Shown: positions 28,030 through 38,231, counted from the stretch's first letter. The stretch is DNA of 64,000 nt from Kyrpidia tusciae DSM 2912 (GCF_000092905.1 NC_014098.1:744001-808000), one strand, 5' to 3'. The notes: generated by a model not told the origin, from the letters alone. Made by a program: numbers and translations.

Positions 28030-28133
28030 TTTATCTACGTTGGAATTTTAAACGGTGGTGATGAGCTGCAGGAGTTTGTCGAGTAGTGTCGAATTGACGT
28101 ATTGTTCCTGTCTCTCGGGCGAGGAGGGACATC

Positions 28134-30002
28134 GTGGCCAGGCGGATTCCGGAAGATCTCATTGATCGTGTGCGGCAAAGTGTGGACATTATCGACGTCA
28201 TCGGTGAATATGTACACCTCAGGAGGGTTGGGCGCTCGTACGTGGGCCTGTGCCCGTTTCATTCCGAACGGACGCCGTCTTTTACCGTCTCGCGGGAGAA
28301 GCAAGTGTATCACTGTTTTGGCTGTCAGGCAGGCGGCACTGTTATTCATTTTCTCATGGCGATCGACGGCATTGCGTTCCAGGAGGCCGTCCGGAAGCTC
28401 GCAGCCCGGTCGGGGATCCCGGTCCCGGATGTCCAAGAGGACGAAGAAGAATCGGGGTACGCCGAGAAACGGCGGGATGCACTCAGGGCCTACGAGCTCG
28501 CCGCCAAGTGGTATCAACATCTGCTGTTGAATACGGTCTACGGGAGGCCGGGTCGAACATATCTTGAAAAACGACACATCTCCACTACCACCGCCCACGA
28601 TTTTCAGCTGGGGCTCGCACCTGCGTCCCGGGATTCGCTGATGGCGTTTCTCGAGAGACGGGGGCTCGACCCGGTCCTTTTAATGGAGATCGGGTTGGGG
28701 GCGACGGGGGAACACGGCAGATACGATCGGTTCCGGAACCGTTTGATGTTTCCCATCTGGGACGGACAAGGCCGCGTCGTGGCGTTCGGCGGCCGGGTTC
28801 TCGGCAGGGGGGAGCCGAAGTATCTGAACTCTCCTGAAACGCCGCTTTTTCACAAGGGTCGCCATCTCTATCCGTGGCACAAGGCGCGATCGGCCCTCCG
28901 GAAGACTCGCCGAGCGTTTCTCCTGGAAGGCTATATGGATGTGGTGGCCATGCACCAGGCCGGCTTTACGGCGGCGGTGGCCTCCCTTGGGACGGCACTG
29001 ACCGAAGAACAGGCCAGCATGTTGAAGCACAACGTCGATGAAGTCATTGTGGTCTACGACGGCGATGACGCCGGTCGGCGCGCAGCCGTACGGGCGGGAC
29101 TCCTCTTGCAACGCGTGGGGGTGACAGCCAAAGCCGTTCGCCTTCCCCCAGGGATGGACCCCGACGACCTTCTCAGGGAGAAGGGACCGGAGGCCATGAA
29201 GCGGGTGCTGGAACAAGAGACCATGAGTTTGACGGCGTTTCGATTGGCGGACCTCCGGGACCGGCGGGCGCTTTCCAACGTCGAGGATCGGGTATCCTTC
29301 TTGCAAGAAGCCTTGAATGTCCTGGCGGACGAAGAATCGGCTGTGGAAGCGGAAACCCATCTGCAGAGTCTGGCAAGTGAGTTTCATATATCCCTCGAGG
29401 CGTTAAGGCACGATCTAGATGAAGCGAGACAAAGACAGACCTTGACGAGGGATAAGCATGGCAACAAGTGGAATACTAATATAGATCCCACCACAGGACC
29501 GCAGATGAACCATTATCCGCCTCACGTTGCGGCGGAACGCCAGATGCTCACCTCTATGTTACTCGATCCGGGGGCTGCCAGACAAGTTGAAGAGGTGGTG
29601 GCTGACGAATTTTGTGTTGAAAGCCACGCCGTACTGGCCGCCCATCTGTACCGGTATTACGGAGATGGAGGGACAGCGGATCCCACCGCCTTTTTGGAAA
29701 CGGTGGACGATCCCGCCGTGCGCTCGGTGGTGACTTCTCTGATTATGGAACATGAACGCCGCCGAGATCAAGGCCGGGCGGGGTGGAGTTTAGAGGATTG
29801 CTTCGCAACGTGGCGGATGGCCCGATACGAAGACGCATTGCGGCAGGTCCGGGAATCTTTCGATGAGGCCGCCCGGGCCGGTCGGTTTGAAGAGATGTAT
29901 CGACTTCAAGAACAGATGAAAAGCCTCCGGGAGGAGATCGACGCGTTGAAGAACCACCAGGGCGTTTTTTCGCAGTCCCGTATGGAAGGAGGGATTCGGT
30001 GA
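28134..30002 (+). CDS. dnaG: DNA primase
   Basis: A 622-residue primase. The N-terminal zinc finger is CPFH ... HCFGC (about 40-65), followed by the RNA-polymerase core ([41 protein letters not shown]) and the TOPRIM metal site ([30 protein letters not shown]). The C-terminal helicase-binding domain (from about 460) is present. GTG 28134 follows GGGCGAGGAGGGA. dnaG makes primers for lagging-strand synthesis; it overlaps rpoD by one base (TGATG). Confidence 0.97.
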   Translation: MARRIPEDLIDRVRQSVDIIDVIGEYVHLRRVGRSYVGLCPFHSERTPSFTVSREKQVYHCFGCQAGGTVIHFLMAIDGIAFQEAVRKLAARSGIPVPDVQEDEEESGYAEKRRDALRAYELAAKWYQHLLLNTVYGRPGRTYLEKRHISTTTAHDFQLGLAPASRDSLMAFLERRGLDPVLLMEIGLGATGEHGRYDRFRNRLMFPIWDGQGRVVAFGGRVLGRGEPKYLNSPETPLFHKGRHLYPWHKARSALRKTRRAFLLEGYMDVVAMHQAGFTAAVASLGTALTEEQASMLKHNVDEVIVVYDGDDAGRRAAVRAGLLLQRVGVTAKAVRLPPGMDPDDLLREKGPEAMKRVLEQETMSLTAFRLADLRDRRALSNVEDRVSFLQEALNVLADEESAVEAETHLQSLASEFHISLEALRHDLDEARQRQTLTRDKHGNKWNTNIDPTTGPQMNHYPPHVAAERQMLTSMLLDPGAARQVEEVVADEFCVESHAVLAAHLYRYYGDGGTADPTAFLETVDDPAVRSVVTSLIMEHERRRDQGRAGWSLEDCFATWRMARYEDALRQVRESFDEAARAGRFEEMYRLQEQMKSLREEIDALKNHQGVFSQSRMEGGIR

Positions 30003-31141
30003 TGACGGAGCCGGGCGATGACAACAAGGAGCGGCAGCCCGAGGAATCCCTTGAGCAGGTCAAACAACAACTCGTGGAGACGGGTCGCAAGCGCGGGGCT
30101 CTGACGTACCACGAGATTATGGATAGATTGGCTCCTTTTGAGCAAGATCCAGATCAGATGGACGAGTTTTTCGATTATCTGTCGGAACAGGGGATCGAGG
30201 TTCTCAATGAGAACGAAGAAGATCTTGTCCTGGAAGAGGACAACGAACATCCGGCAGAAGAAGAGGATCACGAGGAATACGACCTGGAAGATCTCAGCGT
30301 TCCCCCCGGCGTCAAGATCAACGACCCCGTCCGGATGTATTTGAAAGAGATCGGCCGGGTTCCCCTCCTTTCGGCGGAAGAGGAGATCGAGCTGGCCAAG
30401 CGGATTGAGCAAGGGGATGAAGAGGCGAAGGCGGCGCTTATCAAGGCCAATCTGCGGCTGGTGGTCAGCATCGCGAAACGGTATGTCGGACGCGGGATGT
30501 TGTTTCTGGATCTCATCCAGGAAGGCAACCTCGGACTGATCAAAGCTGTGGAGAAATTCGACTTTCGCAAGGGGTTCAAGTTCAGCACCTATGCGACGTG
30601 GTGGATCCGTCAGGCGATCACCCGAGCCATCGCCGATCAAGCGCGAACCATCCGGATTCCGGTTCACATGGTGGAGACGATTAACAAACTGATCCGGGTA
30701 TCCCGGCAATTGTTGCAGGAGTTGGGGCGGGATCCCACTCCCGAGGAGATCGCCGAGGAGATGGATATGAGCCCGGACAAAGTGCGGGAGATTATGAAGA
30801 TTGCCCAAGAGCCGGTTTCCCTGGAAACGCCCATCGGCGAGGAGGACGACTCCCATTTGGGGGATTTTATCCCGGACGATGACGCGTTGGCGCCGGCCGA
30901 CGCCGCGGCCTACGAGTTGCTCAAAGAGCAACTGGAGGACGTGTTGGATACCCTGACGGAGCGGGAAGAGAATGTGTTGCGTTTGCGCTTCGGTTTGGAC
31001 GACGGCCGCACCCGGACCCTGGAAGAGGTCGGGAAGGTGTTCGGCGTCACCCGGGAGAGGATTCGCCAGATCGAGGCCAAGGCCCTGCGCAAACTGCGCC
31101 ATCCCAGCCGGAGCAAGCGGCTGAAAGATTTTCTGGAGTAA
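30002..31141 (+). CDS. rpoD: Primary sigma factor SigA (RpoD)
   Basis: A 379-residue housekeeping sigma factor. Region 1.1 is at the N terminus; region 1.2/2 contains [54 protein letters not shown] and [11 protein letters not shown]; region 4 ends with [23 protein letters not shown] 30002 is 8 bases after AAGGAGGG (29986-29993); GTG 29999 is a one-codon longer alternative. It binds core RNA polymerase and reads the TTGACA/TATAAT promoters seen in this window. A terminator follows. Confidence 0.98.
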   Translation: MTEPGDDNKERQPEESLEQVKQQLVETGRKRGALTYHEIMDRLAPFEQDPDQMDEFFDYLSEQGIEVLNENEEDLVLEEDNEHPAEEEDHEEYDLEDLSVPPGVKINDPVRMYLKEIGRVPLLSAEEEIELAKRIEQGDEEAKAALIKANLRLVVSIAKRYVGRGMLFLDLIQEGNLGLIKAVEKFDFRKGFKFSTYATWWIRQAITRAIADQARTIRIPVHMVETINKLIRVSRQLLQELGRDPTPEEIAEEMDMSPDKVREIMKIAQEPVSLETPIGEEDDSHLGDFIPDDDALAPADAAAYELLKEQLEDVLDTLTEREENVLRLRFGLDDGRTRTLEEVGKVFGVTRERIRQIEAKALRKLRHPSRSKRLKDFLE

Positions 31142-31161
31142 AAAGGAAGATCCCGATGCAA

Positions 31162-31195
31162 GACATCCGCGAGCGGGCGGGTGTCGTTTTTTTTT
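31162..31195 (+). terminator. Intrinsic terminator of dnaG-rpoD
   Basis: GACATCCGC (31162-31170) pairs with GCGGGTGTC (31177-31185, one G:U), then a run of nine T (31187-31195). Confidence 0.9.
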
Positions 31196-31218
31196 GTCGG
31201 TGGACCGAGAACTCTGGA

Positions 31219-31270
31219 TTGCGGAAATTCCCCCGCCGATCGTATAATAAAATTGAACGAACGCTCAGTC
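31219..31270 (+). promoter_or_regulatory. Promoter and possible operator of acyl-CoA dehydrogenase gene
   Basis: TTGCGG (31219-31224), 18 bases and TATAAT (31243-31248). Directly behind the -10, GAACGAACGCTCAGTC (31255-31270) is an imperfect palindrome of the kind bound by TetR-family fatty-acid regulators; that reading is a guess. Confidence 0.65.
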
Positions 31271-31290
31271 GGACGGGGAGGGGATAGCGG

Positions 31291-32430
31291 GTGGATTTTG
31301 ACCTGACGACGGAACAACGGATGATTCGCGACGCAGTACGGGATTTTGCAGAAGGGGAAGTGGCGCCGAAGGCGGCAGAGGTGGACCGAACCGGGCGCTT
31401 CCCTATTGAGACGTTCAAAAAGATGGGCGAACTTGGCTTTCTCGGCATTCCGTTCCCCGAGGAATACGGCGGTGCGGGAGGTGACACGGTGAGTTATGCC
31501 CTCGCCGTCGAGGAGATTGGCCGGGCCTGTGCGAGTACGGGCCTCAGTTACGCCGCCCATATCTCGCTTGGGTCGTATCCGATTTACGCCTTTGGGACCG
31601 AGGCCCAGAAAAGGGAGTATCTCGTTCCTCTCGCACAAGGAGAGGGCCTGGGGGCCTTTGGCCTGACGGAACCGGGGGCAGGTTCGGACGCGTCGGGAAC
31701 CCGGACGACGGCGGTGCTTGAGGACGGATTTTGGCGGTTGAATGGGTCGAAGAATTTTATCACCAATGCGGGGTATGCCCGGAGTGTGGTGGTGACCGCG
31801 GTCACGGATCGGGAGAAGGGCGCCAAGGGGATCAGCGCTTTTATCGTGCCCACGGATAACCCCGGGTTTCGAGTGACCACCACCTACGAGAAACTGGGGC
31901 TCCGTGGTTCCAATACCGTCGAATTCGTTCTCGACGAGACCGTGATTCCCGAAGATCATCTTCTCGGGGCCGTGGGTGAAGGGTATAAGCAGTTTTTGAT
32001 CACTCTGGACGGCGGGCGAATCAGCATCGGGGCCCTGTCGGTGGGGATCGCCCGGGCGGCGTACGAAGCGGCTCTGTCCTACGCCAAGGAACGGGTCCAA
32101 TTCGGCCGGAGCATTTCGAAATTCCAGGCCATTCAGTTTAAGTTGGCCGATATGGCGATGCACATTGAGATGGCCCGGACCATGGTGCTCAAAGCGGCCT
32201 GGCTGAAAGATCAAGGCCGGCCATTCAAAAAAGAGGCGGCCATGGCGAAATTGTTCGCCTCGGAAATGGCCATGCGGACTTGTGACCAAGCGATCCAGAT
32301 CCACGGCGGGTACGGATATATGAAAGACTATCCGGTGGAGCGATATTTTCGAGATGTCAAATTGATGGAGATCGGAGAAGGCACCTCGGAAATTCAGCGA
32401 CTGGTTATTGCCCGGGAAATCGGATGTTGA
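31291..32430 (+). CDS. Short-chain acyl-CoA dehydrogenase
   Basis: A 379-residue acyl-CoA dehydrogenase, which oxidises acyl-CoA to trans-2-enoyl-CoA with FAD and passes electrons to ETF. The FAD/substrate motif [16 protein letters not shown], the region [19 protein letters not shown], and the active-site [20 protein letters not shown] with the later [14 protein letters not shown] (catalytic Glu) are intact. The pattern is that of butyryl/short-chain enzymes. GTG 31291 follows GGGGAGGGGAT. It is placed before an acyl/acetyl-CoA ligase gene, suggesting fatty-acid or short-acid use. Confidence 0.94.
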   Translation: MDFDLTTEQRMIRDAVRDFAEGEVAPKAAEVDRTGRFPIETFKKMGELGFLGIPFPEEYGGAGGDTVSYALAVEEIGRACASTGLSYAAHISLGSYPIYAFGTEAQKREYLVPLAQGEGLGAFGLTEPGAGSDASGTRTTAVLEDGFWRLNGSKNFITNAGYARSVVVTAVTDREKGAKGISAFIVPTDNPGFRVTTTYEKLGLRGSNTVEFVLDETVIPEDHLLGAVGEGYKQFLITLDGGRISIGALSVGIARAAYEAALSYAKERVQFGRSISKFQAIQFKLADMAMHIEMARTMVLKAAWLKDQGRPFKKEAAMAKLFASEMAMRTCDQAIQIHGGYGYMKDYPVERYFRDVKLMEIGEGTSEIQRLVIAREIGC

Positions 32431-32440
32431 TCCGAGTGGA

Positions 32441-32449
32441 TGATATAAT
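32441..32449 (+). promoter_or_regulatory. Extended -10 promoter before the acyl-CoA ligase gene
   Basis: TGATATAAT joins a TGn extension to a perfect TATAAT (32444-32449), 73 bases before the ligase start; no good -35. Confidence 0.55.
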
Positions 32450-32521
32450 GATAGCGGAGTCCGGGGGAATACCTTTTCCTCCGGCCTGCTGATTTACGAA
32501 AAATCTGAAAGGAGACAGGCC

Positions 32522-34486
32522 ATGTTGGACCAAGATCGCCCGAAGATAATCCAAGACAGTCGCAAAATTGCACCTCCAGCTACTTATGTGCCAAAATCCT
32601 ACGTCCAAGGGGAAGAGGCGTATCGGTCTCTCTACCGGGAGTCGGTAGAATACCCGGAGTCCTTCTGGGCGGCAGTGGCCTCGGAACTGACCTGGATCAA
32701 GCCCTGGGAAACGGTGATGGAAGGAGATTTTCCTGACTTTTCCTTTTTCCGCGGCGGATATTTGAATGTCAGTGAAAACTGTGTGGACCGGCACGCCCTG
32801 GGTTTTCGGCGCAATAAAGTCGCAATTTTTTGGGAGGGGGAAAACGGAGAACGGAGAATCATCACCTACCTTCGCTTGCACGAGAAAGTCCAAAAATTTG
32901 CTAATGTCCTCAAAAAGTGTGGGATTCAAAAAGGGGATGTGGTCAGCGTTTACATGCAGAATCTCCCGGAAACCTTTGTGGCTTTGCTTGCGATTCTGCG
33001 GATCGGGGCTGTTTATAACACGGTGTTCGCCGGGTTTTCTCCCGAGGCCCTCCGGGAGCGGGTGGTGGACTCAAAGGCGAAGATGGTGGTCTGCGCCAAC
33101 CGCAGCTATCGCCGGGGCCGCCCCATTCCCTTGAAGGAAAATGTCGATCGGGCGCTGGAAGGGGTCGACACGGTGAAAACGGTGATCGTGTACCGGCGCT
33201 CCGACGAGCAGGTGCCCATGACTCCCGGGCGGGATTATGATTGGCACGAACTGATGGCGGAAGCGGAGCCCATCTGCCCGGTGGAGCCCATGGAAGCCAA
33301 TGAGCCGGGTCTCTTGATCTACACAAGCGGTACCAGCGGGAAACCGAAGGGGATCGTGCACGCCGGGGGCGGGTTCCTGGTGGGGACCTACGCTTACACA
33401 AAATATCAACTGGACCTCCGGGACGAGGATGTGTACTGGAACACCGCTGACATCGGCTGGTTGACTTCGCATATTTTCGTCCTGGTCGGCGGGCTGGCCC
33501 TCGGGGTGACCACGGTGTTGTACGAAGGGGCGCTGGATTATCCCCACCCCGGGCGATTGTACGAGATGGTGGAGCGGTACCGGGTCAATAAACTGTTTTC
33601 GGCGCCGACGGCTTATCGGATGTTGGTGAAAAATGGCGAGGAACTGGCTCGGCGGTACCGACTGTCGACGCTGGAGTTGTTTGCTTCGGTGGGAGAGCCG
33701 CTCAATCCCGAAGCTTGGGAATGGGTGTATCGCGTGCTGGGTGGCGGGCGCGCGGTTATCAACAACACCTGGGGCCAGACGGAAACGGGGGGGACCCCTC
33801 TGGCCGGGGCGCCGGGAGCGGTGGAGATGAAACCCGGCTCCTGCGGAGTGCCATTTTATGGACATTCCTTGGATGTGGTGGACGGGGACGGAAATCCGGT
33901 GCCGGACGGCACCCCGGGGTTCCTGGTGATCCGCAAGCCGTTCCCGAGCCTGGCCCGGGATATTTTCGGCAATCGGCAACGGTACGTGGATACGTATTTC
34001 AACGTGATGCCCGGCGTGTATTTCACCGGTGACAGCGCCATTCGGGACGAAGATGGGCATTTCTGGGTGTTGGGGCGGGTGGATGATGTGATCAACGTCA
34101 GCGGCCACCGGATCAGCACCATGGAGATGGAAAGCGCCCTCATCACTCATCCGAAAGTGGTGGAGGCGGCGGTGGTGGGCCGGCCGGACCCGGTCAAAGG
34201 GGCGGTCCCGGTGGCCTTTGTCATCCTGGAGGCCGGAGCTGAGCGGGGGCCGGATCTGGAGAAGGAATTGGAGCAGTGGGTGGCGGATGAGATCGGATCC
34301 TTTGCCCGACCGGCCCAGGTGTATATCGTGGAGACTATGCCGCGAACCCGTTCCGGGAAGATCATTCGCCGCATGTTGCGGGAGTTGATCCAAGAAGGGA
34401 AGGTCCAGGGAGACACCACCGGGCTGGAGGATTTTGATGCGGTGGAACGGATTCTGGAGAATTTGCGCGGCCGAACGGGGTTTTAG
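32522..34486 (+). CDS. acs: Acetyl-CoA synthetase-type AMP-forming acyl-CoA ligase
   Basis: A 654-residue AMP-forming ligase with the size and N-terminal ACAS_N segment of acetyl-CoA synthetases. P-loop IYTSGTSGKPKGIVH, the adenine motif NNTWGQTETGG, the hinge GRVDDVINVSGHRIST and the C-terminal PRTRSGKIIRR with the regulatory Lys are present. At the carboxylate pocket it reads IGWLTSH, close to the GWxTGH form of acetate enzymes but with Ser for Gly, so acetate, propionate or another short acid is possible. ATG 32522 follows AAAGGAGACAG. Confidence 0.88.
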   Translation: MLDQDRPKIIQDSRKIAPPATYVPKSYVQGEEAYRSLYRESVEYPESFWAAVASELTWIKPWETVMEGDFPDFSFFRGGYLNVSENCVDRHALGFRRNKVAIFWEGENGERRIITYLRLHEKVQKFANVLKKCGIQKGDVVSVYMQNLPETFVALLAILRIGAVYNTVFAGFSPEALRERVVDSKAKMVVCANRSYRRGRPIPLKENVDRALEGVDTVKTVIVYRRSDEQVPMTPGRDYDWHELMAEAEPICPVEPMEANEPGLLIYTSGTSGKPKGIVHAGGGFLVGTYAYTKYQLDLRDEDVYWNTADIGWLTSHIFVLVGGLALGVTTVLYEGALDYPHPGRLYEMVERYRVNKLFSAPTAYRMLVKNGEELARRYRLSTLELFASVGEPLNPEAWEWVYRVLGGGRAVINNTWGQTETGGTPLAGAPGAVEMKPGSCGVPFYGHSLDVVDGDGNPVPDGTPGFLVIRKPFPSLARDIFGNRQRYVDTYFNVMPGVYFTGDSAIRDEDGHFWVLGRVDDVINVSGHRISTMEMESALITHPKVVEAAVVGRPDPVKGAVPVAFVILEAGAERGPDLEKELEQWVADEIGSFARPAQVYIVETMPRTRSGKIIRRMLRELIQEGKVQGDTTGLEDFDAVERILENLRGRTGF

Positions 34487-34637
34487 TATGATGGGGGCGG
34501 ACGGCTCTTCGTGAGGGGGCTGAGTGCGCGGTGCTCTTGGGTCTGAAGTCCTGATTGAGGTTTGGATTGTCCGGCCACACCGGCGGTAAGGTTCAAGGAG
34601 ATGATGGGCGATTCGTTATGGTCCAAGACTGGAAAAG

Positions 34638-35144
34638 GTGGAGCAGATGGTTCCAGAGTGCCGCGTTGTGGCCGATATCGGGAGTGATCACGGTATGCTC
34701 GCCTGCCGCTTGATTGAAACCGGGAGGGCTCGACGGGTGATCGCTGTGGAAAAGCGGTCAGGCCCGTACGCGAGAACGCGCGCTTGCGTCCGAGCCCGTC
34801 TGGGTGAAGATGCCCCGGTGTCGGTGAGGCTCGGTGACGGTCTGGACCCTTTGGAGCCTGGCGAGGTGGAAGTCGTGGTGTTGGCGGGGATGGGGGGTCT
34901 CACGATCATCGATATCCTCCGCCGGGGCATGGACAAGCTAGGGCCGAATACCTTGGTGGTGGCCCAGCCGATGAAACATGCGGACGCTCTTCGGCGGTGG
35001 TGGCAGGAATCTGGATGGCGGGTGACAGAGGACGGGCAGGTTGAAGACCGGGGGCGGCGGTATGAAGTCATGGCGGCGATGAAACCGGATGCCCCCGGCG
35101 AGTCGTTCTTCCGTTCTTTTCGTTGCAGAGCCGAATCCCGGTGA
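34638..35144 (+). CDS. trmK: tRNA (adenine-N1)-methyltransferase TrmK, C-terminally short
   Basis: TrmK methylates N1 of A22 in tRNA with SAM. The Rossmann motif VVADIGSDHGMLACRL, VVVLAGMGGLTIIDIL and LVVAQPMKHADALRRWW match. The protein ends soon after GRRYEVMAAM; B. subtilis TrmK continues about 70 residues as a coiled coil, and only 34 bases remain before the next gene. At the 5' end, GTG 34638 is the first normal start, but the frame still matches TrmK upstream (about nine codons, RYGPRLEKV) back to an ATT at 34611, 10 bases after AAGGAG. Either a rare ATT start or a small frameshift at the front is likely. Confidence 0.8.
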   Translation: MEQMVPECRVVADIGSDHGMLACRLIETGRARRVIAVEKRSGPYARTRACVRARLGEDAPVSVRLGDGLDPLEPGEVEVVVLAGMGGLTIIDILRRGMDKLGPNTLVVAQPMKHADALRRWWQESGWRVTEDGQVEDRGRRYEVMAAMKPDAPGESFFRSFRCRAESR

Positions 35145-35178
35145 ACGAAGCGCCCGGAGACGTACAGGAGGTTTAGCA

Positions 35179-36294
35179 ATGGTCAAAGTCGGAGATATCG
35201 TCGCGTGGATGGACGAGTGGGCCCGACCGGCACTGGCCATTGACGGCGATCCAGTGGGGCTGCAGCTCGGGGATCCCGCGAAACCGGTGACAAAGGTTTT
35301 GGCAACCCTGGAATTGACCCCGGCCGTGGCGGAGGAGGCGGTGGCCCGGGGAGTGGAGCTCGTGGTCTCTCATCACGCCGTTCTTTATCGCCCTGCGGAT
35401 CGCATTCGGGAAGACGACCCCGCAGGCCGGATGTTACGCCGGCTGATTCAAGCCGACGTTGCGGTGTACAATGCCCATACCAACCTCGATGTAGTGCCAG
35501 GCGGCGTGAACGATCAACTGGTGGAGCGTCTGGGGCTCTTGGACGTCGAGGTGCTTGCTCCCACGCGGCACGAGCGCATGTTCAAGCTGGCCGTTTTCGT
35601 GCCCGTGGATCACCACCGCCGGGTGCTCGATGCCGTCTGCTCGGCAGGGGCGGGGTGGATTGGAGGTTACAGTTCGTGTACGTTTAACATTCCCGGTAAG
35701 GGGACGTTTAAGCCGGAGGAAGGCGCGAATCCGTACATAGGATCGGTGGGGAAGCTGGAAGAGGTAGACGAAATCCGCTTGGAAACGGTGGTTCCCGCCG
35801 ACCGACTGAATGCGGTGGTGGACGCCATGTTGGCTGCCCATGCCTACGAGGAGGTGGCTTATGATGTCTACCCTTTGGAGCAACCCGCCAAAACCTTCGG
35901 GATTGGGCGCATCGGCACTTTGGCACAGCCCATGGCCTTGAAAGAGTTGGCCATATTCATCAAAGAGCGGCTGGATGCGCCCGGGGTGCGGTTTTGCGGG
36001 GAGGGAACGAAACGCGTTTCTCGCTTGGCCGTCCTCGGTGGGTCGGGTATGGGGTGGGCTGAGGAGGCGAGGAAGAAGGGGGCTGACGCTTTTCTAACCG
36101 GAGACGTCAAACATCACGACGCCCTGGATGCCTTGGCGGCGGGTTTGCCCGTTATCGACGCCGGGCACTACAGCACCGAACGGTGGATCGTTCCCGTGAT
36201 CGTCGCCTATCTACAGGCGAGGGCCGCAGCCCTCGGGACTCTCCTGGAGGTATTTCCGAGCGACCGCATTCGGGAGCCGTTTGCTTTTGTGTGA
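35179..36294 (+). CDS. Nif3-like dinuclear metal centre protein
   Basis: A 371-residue YqfO/Nif3 homolog. Nif3 proteins form hexamers with a two-metal centre; the function is uncertain. Metal-binding motifs VVSHHAVLY, NAHTNLDVV and VIDAGHYSTE are intact, and the inserted PII-like domain (about 135-235, GYSSCTFNIPGKGTF and HAYEEVAYDVYPL) marks the Firmicute long form. ATG 35179 is 7 bases after CAGGAGG. The trmK-nif3 order is conserved after rpoD in Bacilli. Confidence 0.93.
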   Translation: MVKVGDIVAWMDEWARPALAIDGDPVGLQLGDPAKPVTKVLATLELTPAVAEEAVARGVELVVSHHAVLYRPADRIREDDPAGRMLRRLIQADVAVYNAHTNLDVVPGGVNDQLVERLGLLDVEVLAPTRHERMFKLAVFVPVDHHRRVLDAVCSAGAGWIGGYSSCTFNIPGKGTFKPEEGANPYIGSVGKLEEVDEIRLETVVPADRLNAVVDAMLAAHAYEEVAYDVYPLEQPAKTFGIGRIGTLAQPMALKELAIFIKERLDAPGVRFCGEGTKRVSRLAVLGGSGMGWAEEARKKGADAFLTGDVKHHDALDALAAGLPVIDAGHYSTERWIVPVIVAYLQARAAALGTLLEVFPSDRIREPFAFV

Positions 36295-36376
36295 TACAGT
36301 CCCCCGTGTCATGGAGAGTTCATTTGGGTCATAGGATGGGTTCAGGAGGCTTCGGCGACAGGAGGACCGATCGACC

Positions 36377-36598
36377 ATGGCGCGGGGCATGTTGGCATGG
36401 GGGATTGATGGAGCGGCGGCTGTGCTGTTTGCCATTGGGATGACCTGCATTCACGCGATGATGGCCTTTGAGCAAAAATGCTCAGTTTGTGGTCGCAATC
36501 TCGATGGGTTGGAGTCGGTAACGAGCATGTCTGAGCGCGGCGGCCGATGTCACTTTTGTGTATGGAAAATTGCTCCATTGCGGTCCGAGAGTCGATAG
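36377..36598 (+). CDS. Small membrane protein with double CxxC knuckle
   Basis: A 73-residue protein. An N-terminal hydrophobic stretch (GAAAVLFAIGMTCIHAMMAF) is followed by CSVCGR and CHFCVW, four cysteines spaced like a zinc ribbon. ATG 36377 lies about 12 bases after AGGAGG. Not recognised. The rnpB promoter begins inside its last codons. It could be a membrane-tethered zinc protein; nothing nearby indicates a partner. Confidence 0.5.
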   Translation: MARGMLAWGIDGAAAVLFAIGMTCIHAMMAFEQKCSVCGRNLDGLESVTSMSERGGRCHFCVWKIAPLRSESR

Positions 36599-36606
36599 CT
36601 TATAAT
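36578..36606 (+). promoter_or_regulatory. Sigma-A promoter of rnpB
   Basis: TTGCGG (36578-36583), 17 bases and TATAAT (36601-36606), placing the start close to 36613 ahead of the RNase P RNA. Confidence 0.8.
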
Positions 36607-36634
36607 GAAAAGCTGAGACCCTCTTTTTTAACCA

Positions 36635-37063
36635 CGCGGAAAGGCAACCGGGCAATCGCGCGTGCAGTGCCGAAAGGCCGCATGCGAGGAAAGTCCGAGC
36701 TCCGCAGGGCAGGGTGCTGGGTAACACCCAGTGGGAGCGATCCTAAGGAAAGTGCCACAGAAATGCAGACCGCCGACGGCCCGCCCCGGGAGGTTCCCGG
36801 TGCGGGATCGGGCAAGGATGCAACGGTGCGGTAAGAGCGCACCAGCGGTGCGGAGACGCATCGGCTAGGTAAACCCCACCCGGAGCAAGACCGGATAGGA
36901 GCGCCATGCGGTGGCCCGTCGCGCGCTCGGGTAGGTCGCTGGAGCCGGCCGGCAACGGTCGGCCTAGATAGATGATTGCCCCTCCAGATCGGTGGGAGCG
37001 CCTTTTCGGGCGCGCCCGCACCACCGGGAGGACAGAACTCGGCTTATAGGTTGCCTTTCCGCG
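36635..37063 (+). ncRNA. rnpB: RNase P RNA
   Basis: The catalytic RNA that trims tRNA 5' leaders. The ends pair: CGCGGAAAGGCAAC (36635-36648) with GTTGCCTTTCCGCG (37050-37063), forming P1. Conserved core elements are GAGGAAAGTCCGAGCTCC (36688 on), the universal AAGAGCGCACC (36835 on) and GACAGAACTCGGCTTAT (37031 on). The arrangement looks like the Bacillus-type B architecture, but I judged this by eye only. Reading frames inside it are not genes. Confidence 0.95.
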
Positions 37064-37069
37064 ACCCAG

Positions 37070-37101
37070 AACCCACAGGGGATTTTTCCCTGTGGGTTTT
37101 T
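37070..37101 (+). terminator. Intrinsic terminator of rnpB
   Basis: AACCCACAGGG (37070-37080) pairs with CCCTGTGGGTT (37088-37098), followed by T to 37101. It marks the border of the accessory region. Confidence 0.92.
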
Positions 37102-37102
37102 A

Positions 37103-37153
37103 ACTTATGGAAACTTTGTACTGTAACCCCCTGGATACTTATGGAGACTTTGT
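37103..37153 (+). repeat. Two direct copies of a TTATGGA-type end repeat
   Basis: ACTTATGGAAACTTTGT (37103-37119) and ACTTATGGAGACTTTGT (37137-37153) differ at one base and have a 34-base period. The same core recurs at the ends of the TniA-like element copies (43120, 41586, 45807). Confidence 0.6.
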
Positions 37154-37242
37154 CCGGAGACCATCGTCCTCGACTTCTCCATCCTCGGGGTTATTGTGCT
37201 CCAAAATGCCCATTTTGTTCGTTATGTTCTCAAGAACATAAT

Positions 37243-37476
37243 CGAAAAAACTGGTTATTCGCGAACACCCCGAAAGGGGCGAAGGCGAGCGCGACGGTGT
37301 ACAGCATCGTGGAGACCGCCAAAGAAAACGGGCTGAATCCCTACGAATATCTTCGGTACCTGTTTGAGCGGTTGCCCAACGTGGATATCAACGATGCCAG
37401 TGTCTTGGATAGACTGTTGCCTTGGTCGCCCGATCTGCCGGAGTCTGTCCGCCGTCGACCATCAGGCGCCACGTAA
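37243..37476 (+). pseudogene. IS66-family transposase, C-terminal remnant
   Basis: About 77 codons in frame encode RKNWLFANTPKGAKASATVY, then SIVETAKENGLNPYEYL and a LPNVD...LLPWSPDLPE tail, the classic end of IS66 TnpC. The sequence upstream in this frame is unrelated, so the rest of the gene and the tnpA/tnpB partners are lost. It begins about 140 bases after the rnpB terminator. Confidence 0.8.
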
Positions 37477-37562
37477 ACACTGAACTGAAGAGCAGGCCCC
37501 ATCACTTGGGTCGGGTGGGGCCTATTTGGCGTGCCCAAAAAGCCTAACAGCCACCGGCCCCG

Positions 37563-37961
37563 TTTGACGCTTACCAATCGGCTCTCGAACAGGGGAAACC
37601 GGAGATCTGGAACAGCGACCAGGGAAGTCATTTCACCAGTCCACAGTACACGACTTTGCTGAAAGAGGCGGGTGTGCAAATCAGCATGGACGGCCGGAAC
37701 AGGGCTGCGGATAACATCTTCACCGAGCGGTTCTGGCGGACGCTCAAGTACGAAGAGGTGTACACGAAAGAGTACGCCAACCCCAGGGAGGCGAGGGAGT
37801 CCATCAGAACATTCATTCACCATTACAATCATGAGCGGCCACACCAATCGTTGGGATACCACACACCTGCCGAGATTTATCTGAAGGGGATGAGGCCAGA
37901 AGACCCTATACGTCCTCAAGCCTCTACCGAACATACATATTGTGGAAAGGAGAGTGCTTAA
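37563..37961 (+). pseudogene. IS3-family transposase (OrfB), C-terminal remnant
   Basis: About 130 codons carry the end of an integrase-core transposase: EIWNSDQGSHFTS (second catalytic Asp), SMDGRNRAADNIFTERFWRT and KYEEVY (catalytic Glu region), and YNHERPHQSLGYHTPAEIY. The first Asp and the OrfA half are missing, so it is inactive. It lies 86 bases after the IS66 remnant; both are on the plus strand. Confidence 0.8.
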
Positions 37962-38231
37962 AGAGTAGGGGAAGCCGCTTCGCTCCTCCCCTCTGGCCTT
38001 TGGCCATTCACCCCTCCCGCTCCTCCAACAACGAGGGACCGGGTCGGTGGAGAGGCGAGGATATAGCTTAGCAACGCCGGAGAGCCTTTTTCGATGCCGA
38101 AAAGGCCAGGAGGGATAAGGGGTAAGGAGCAGGGACCAGAAAACTTTCCCCCAAAGAAGGCCAGGAAAGACAGGGGTTTTGAATGAGGGGAGGGATAGAT
38201 TCGGACAAATTCACCCCAGTCCAATAAGACA
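37962..38231. other. Non-coding gap between IS remnants
   Basis: 270 bases without a supportable gene. It has several short inverted runs (GGGAAGCCGCTTCGCTCC; CTGGCCTTTGGCCA), probably degraded IS ends. No promoter or family resemblance seen. Confidence 0.4.

Noticed and set aside
36547-37063. Short open frames inside the RNase P RNA
   Set aside because: They cross conserved RNA elements and have no ribosome sites.
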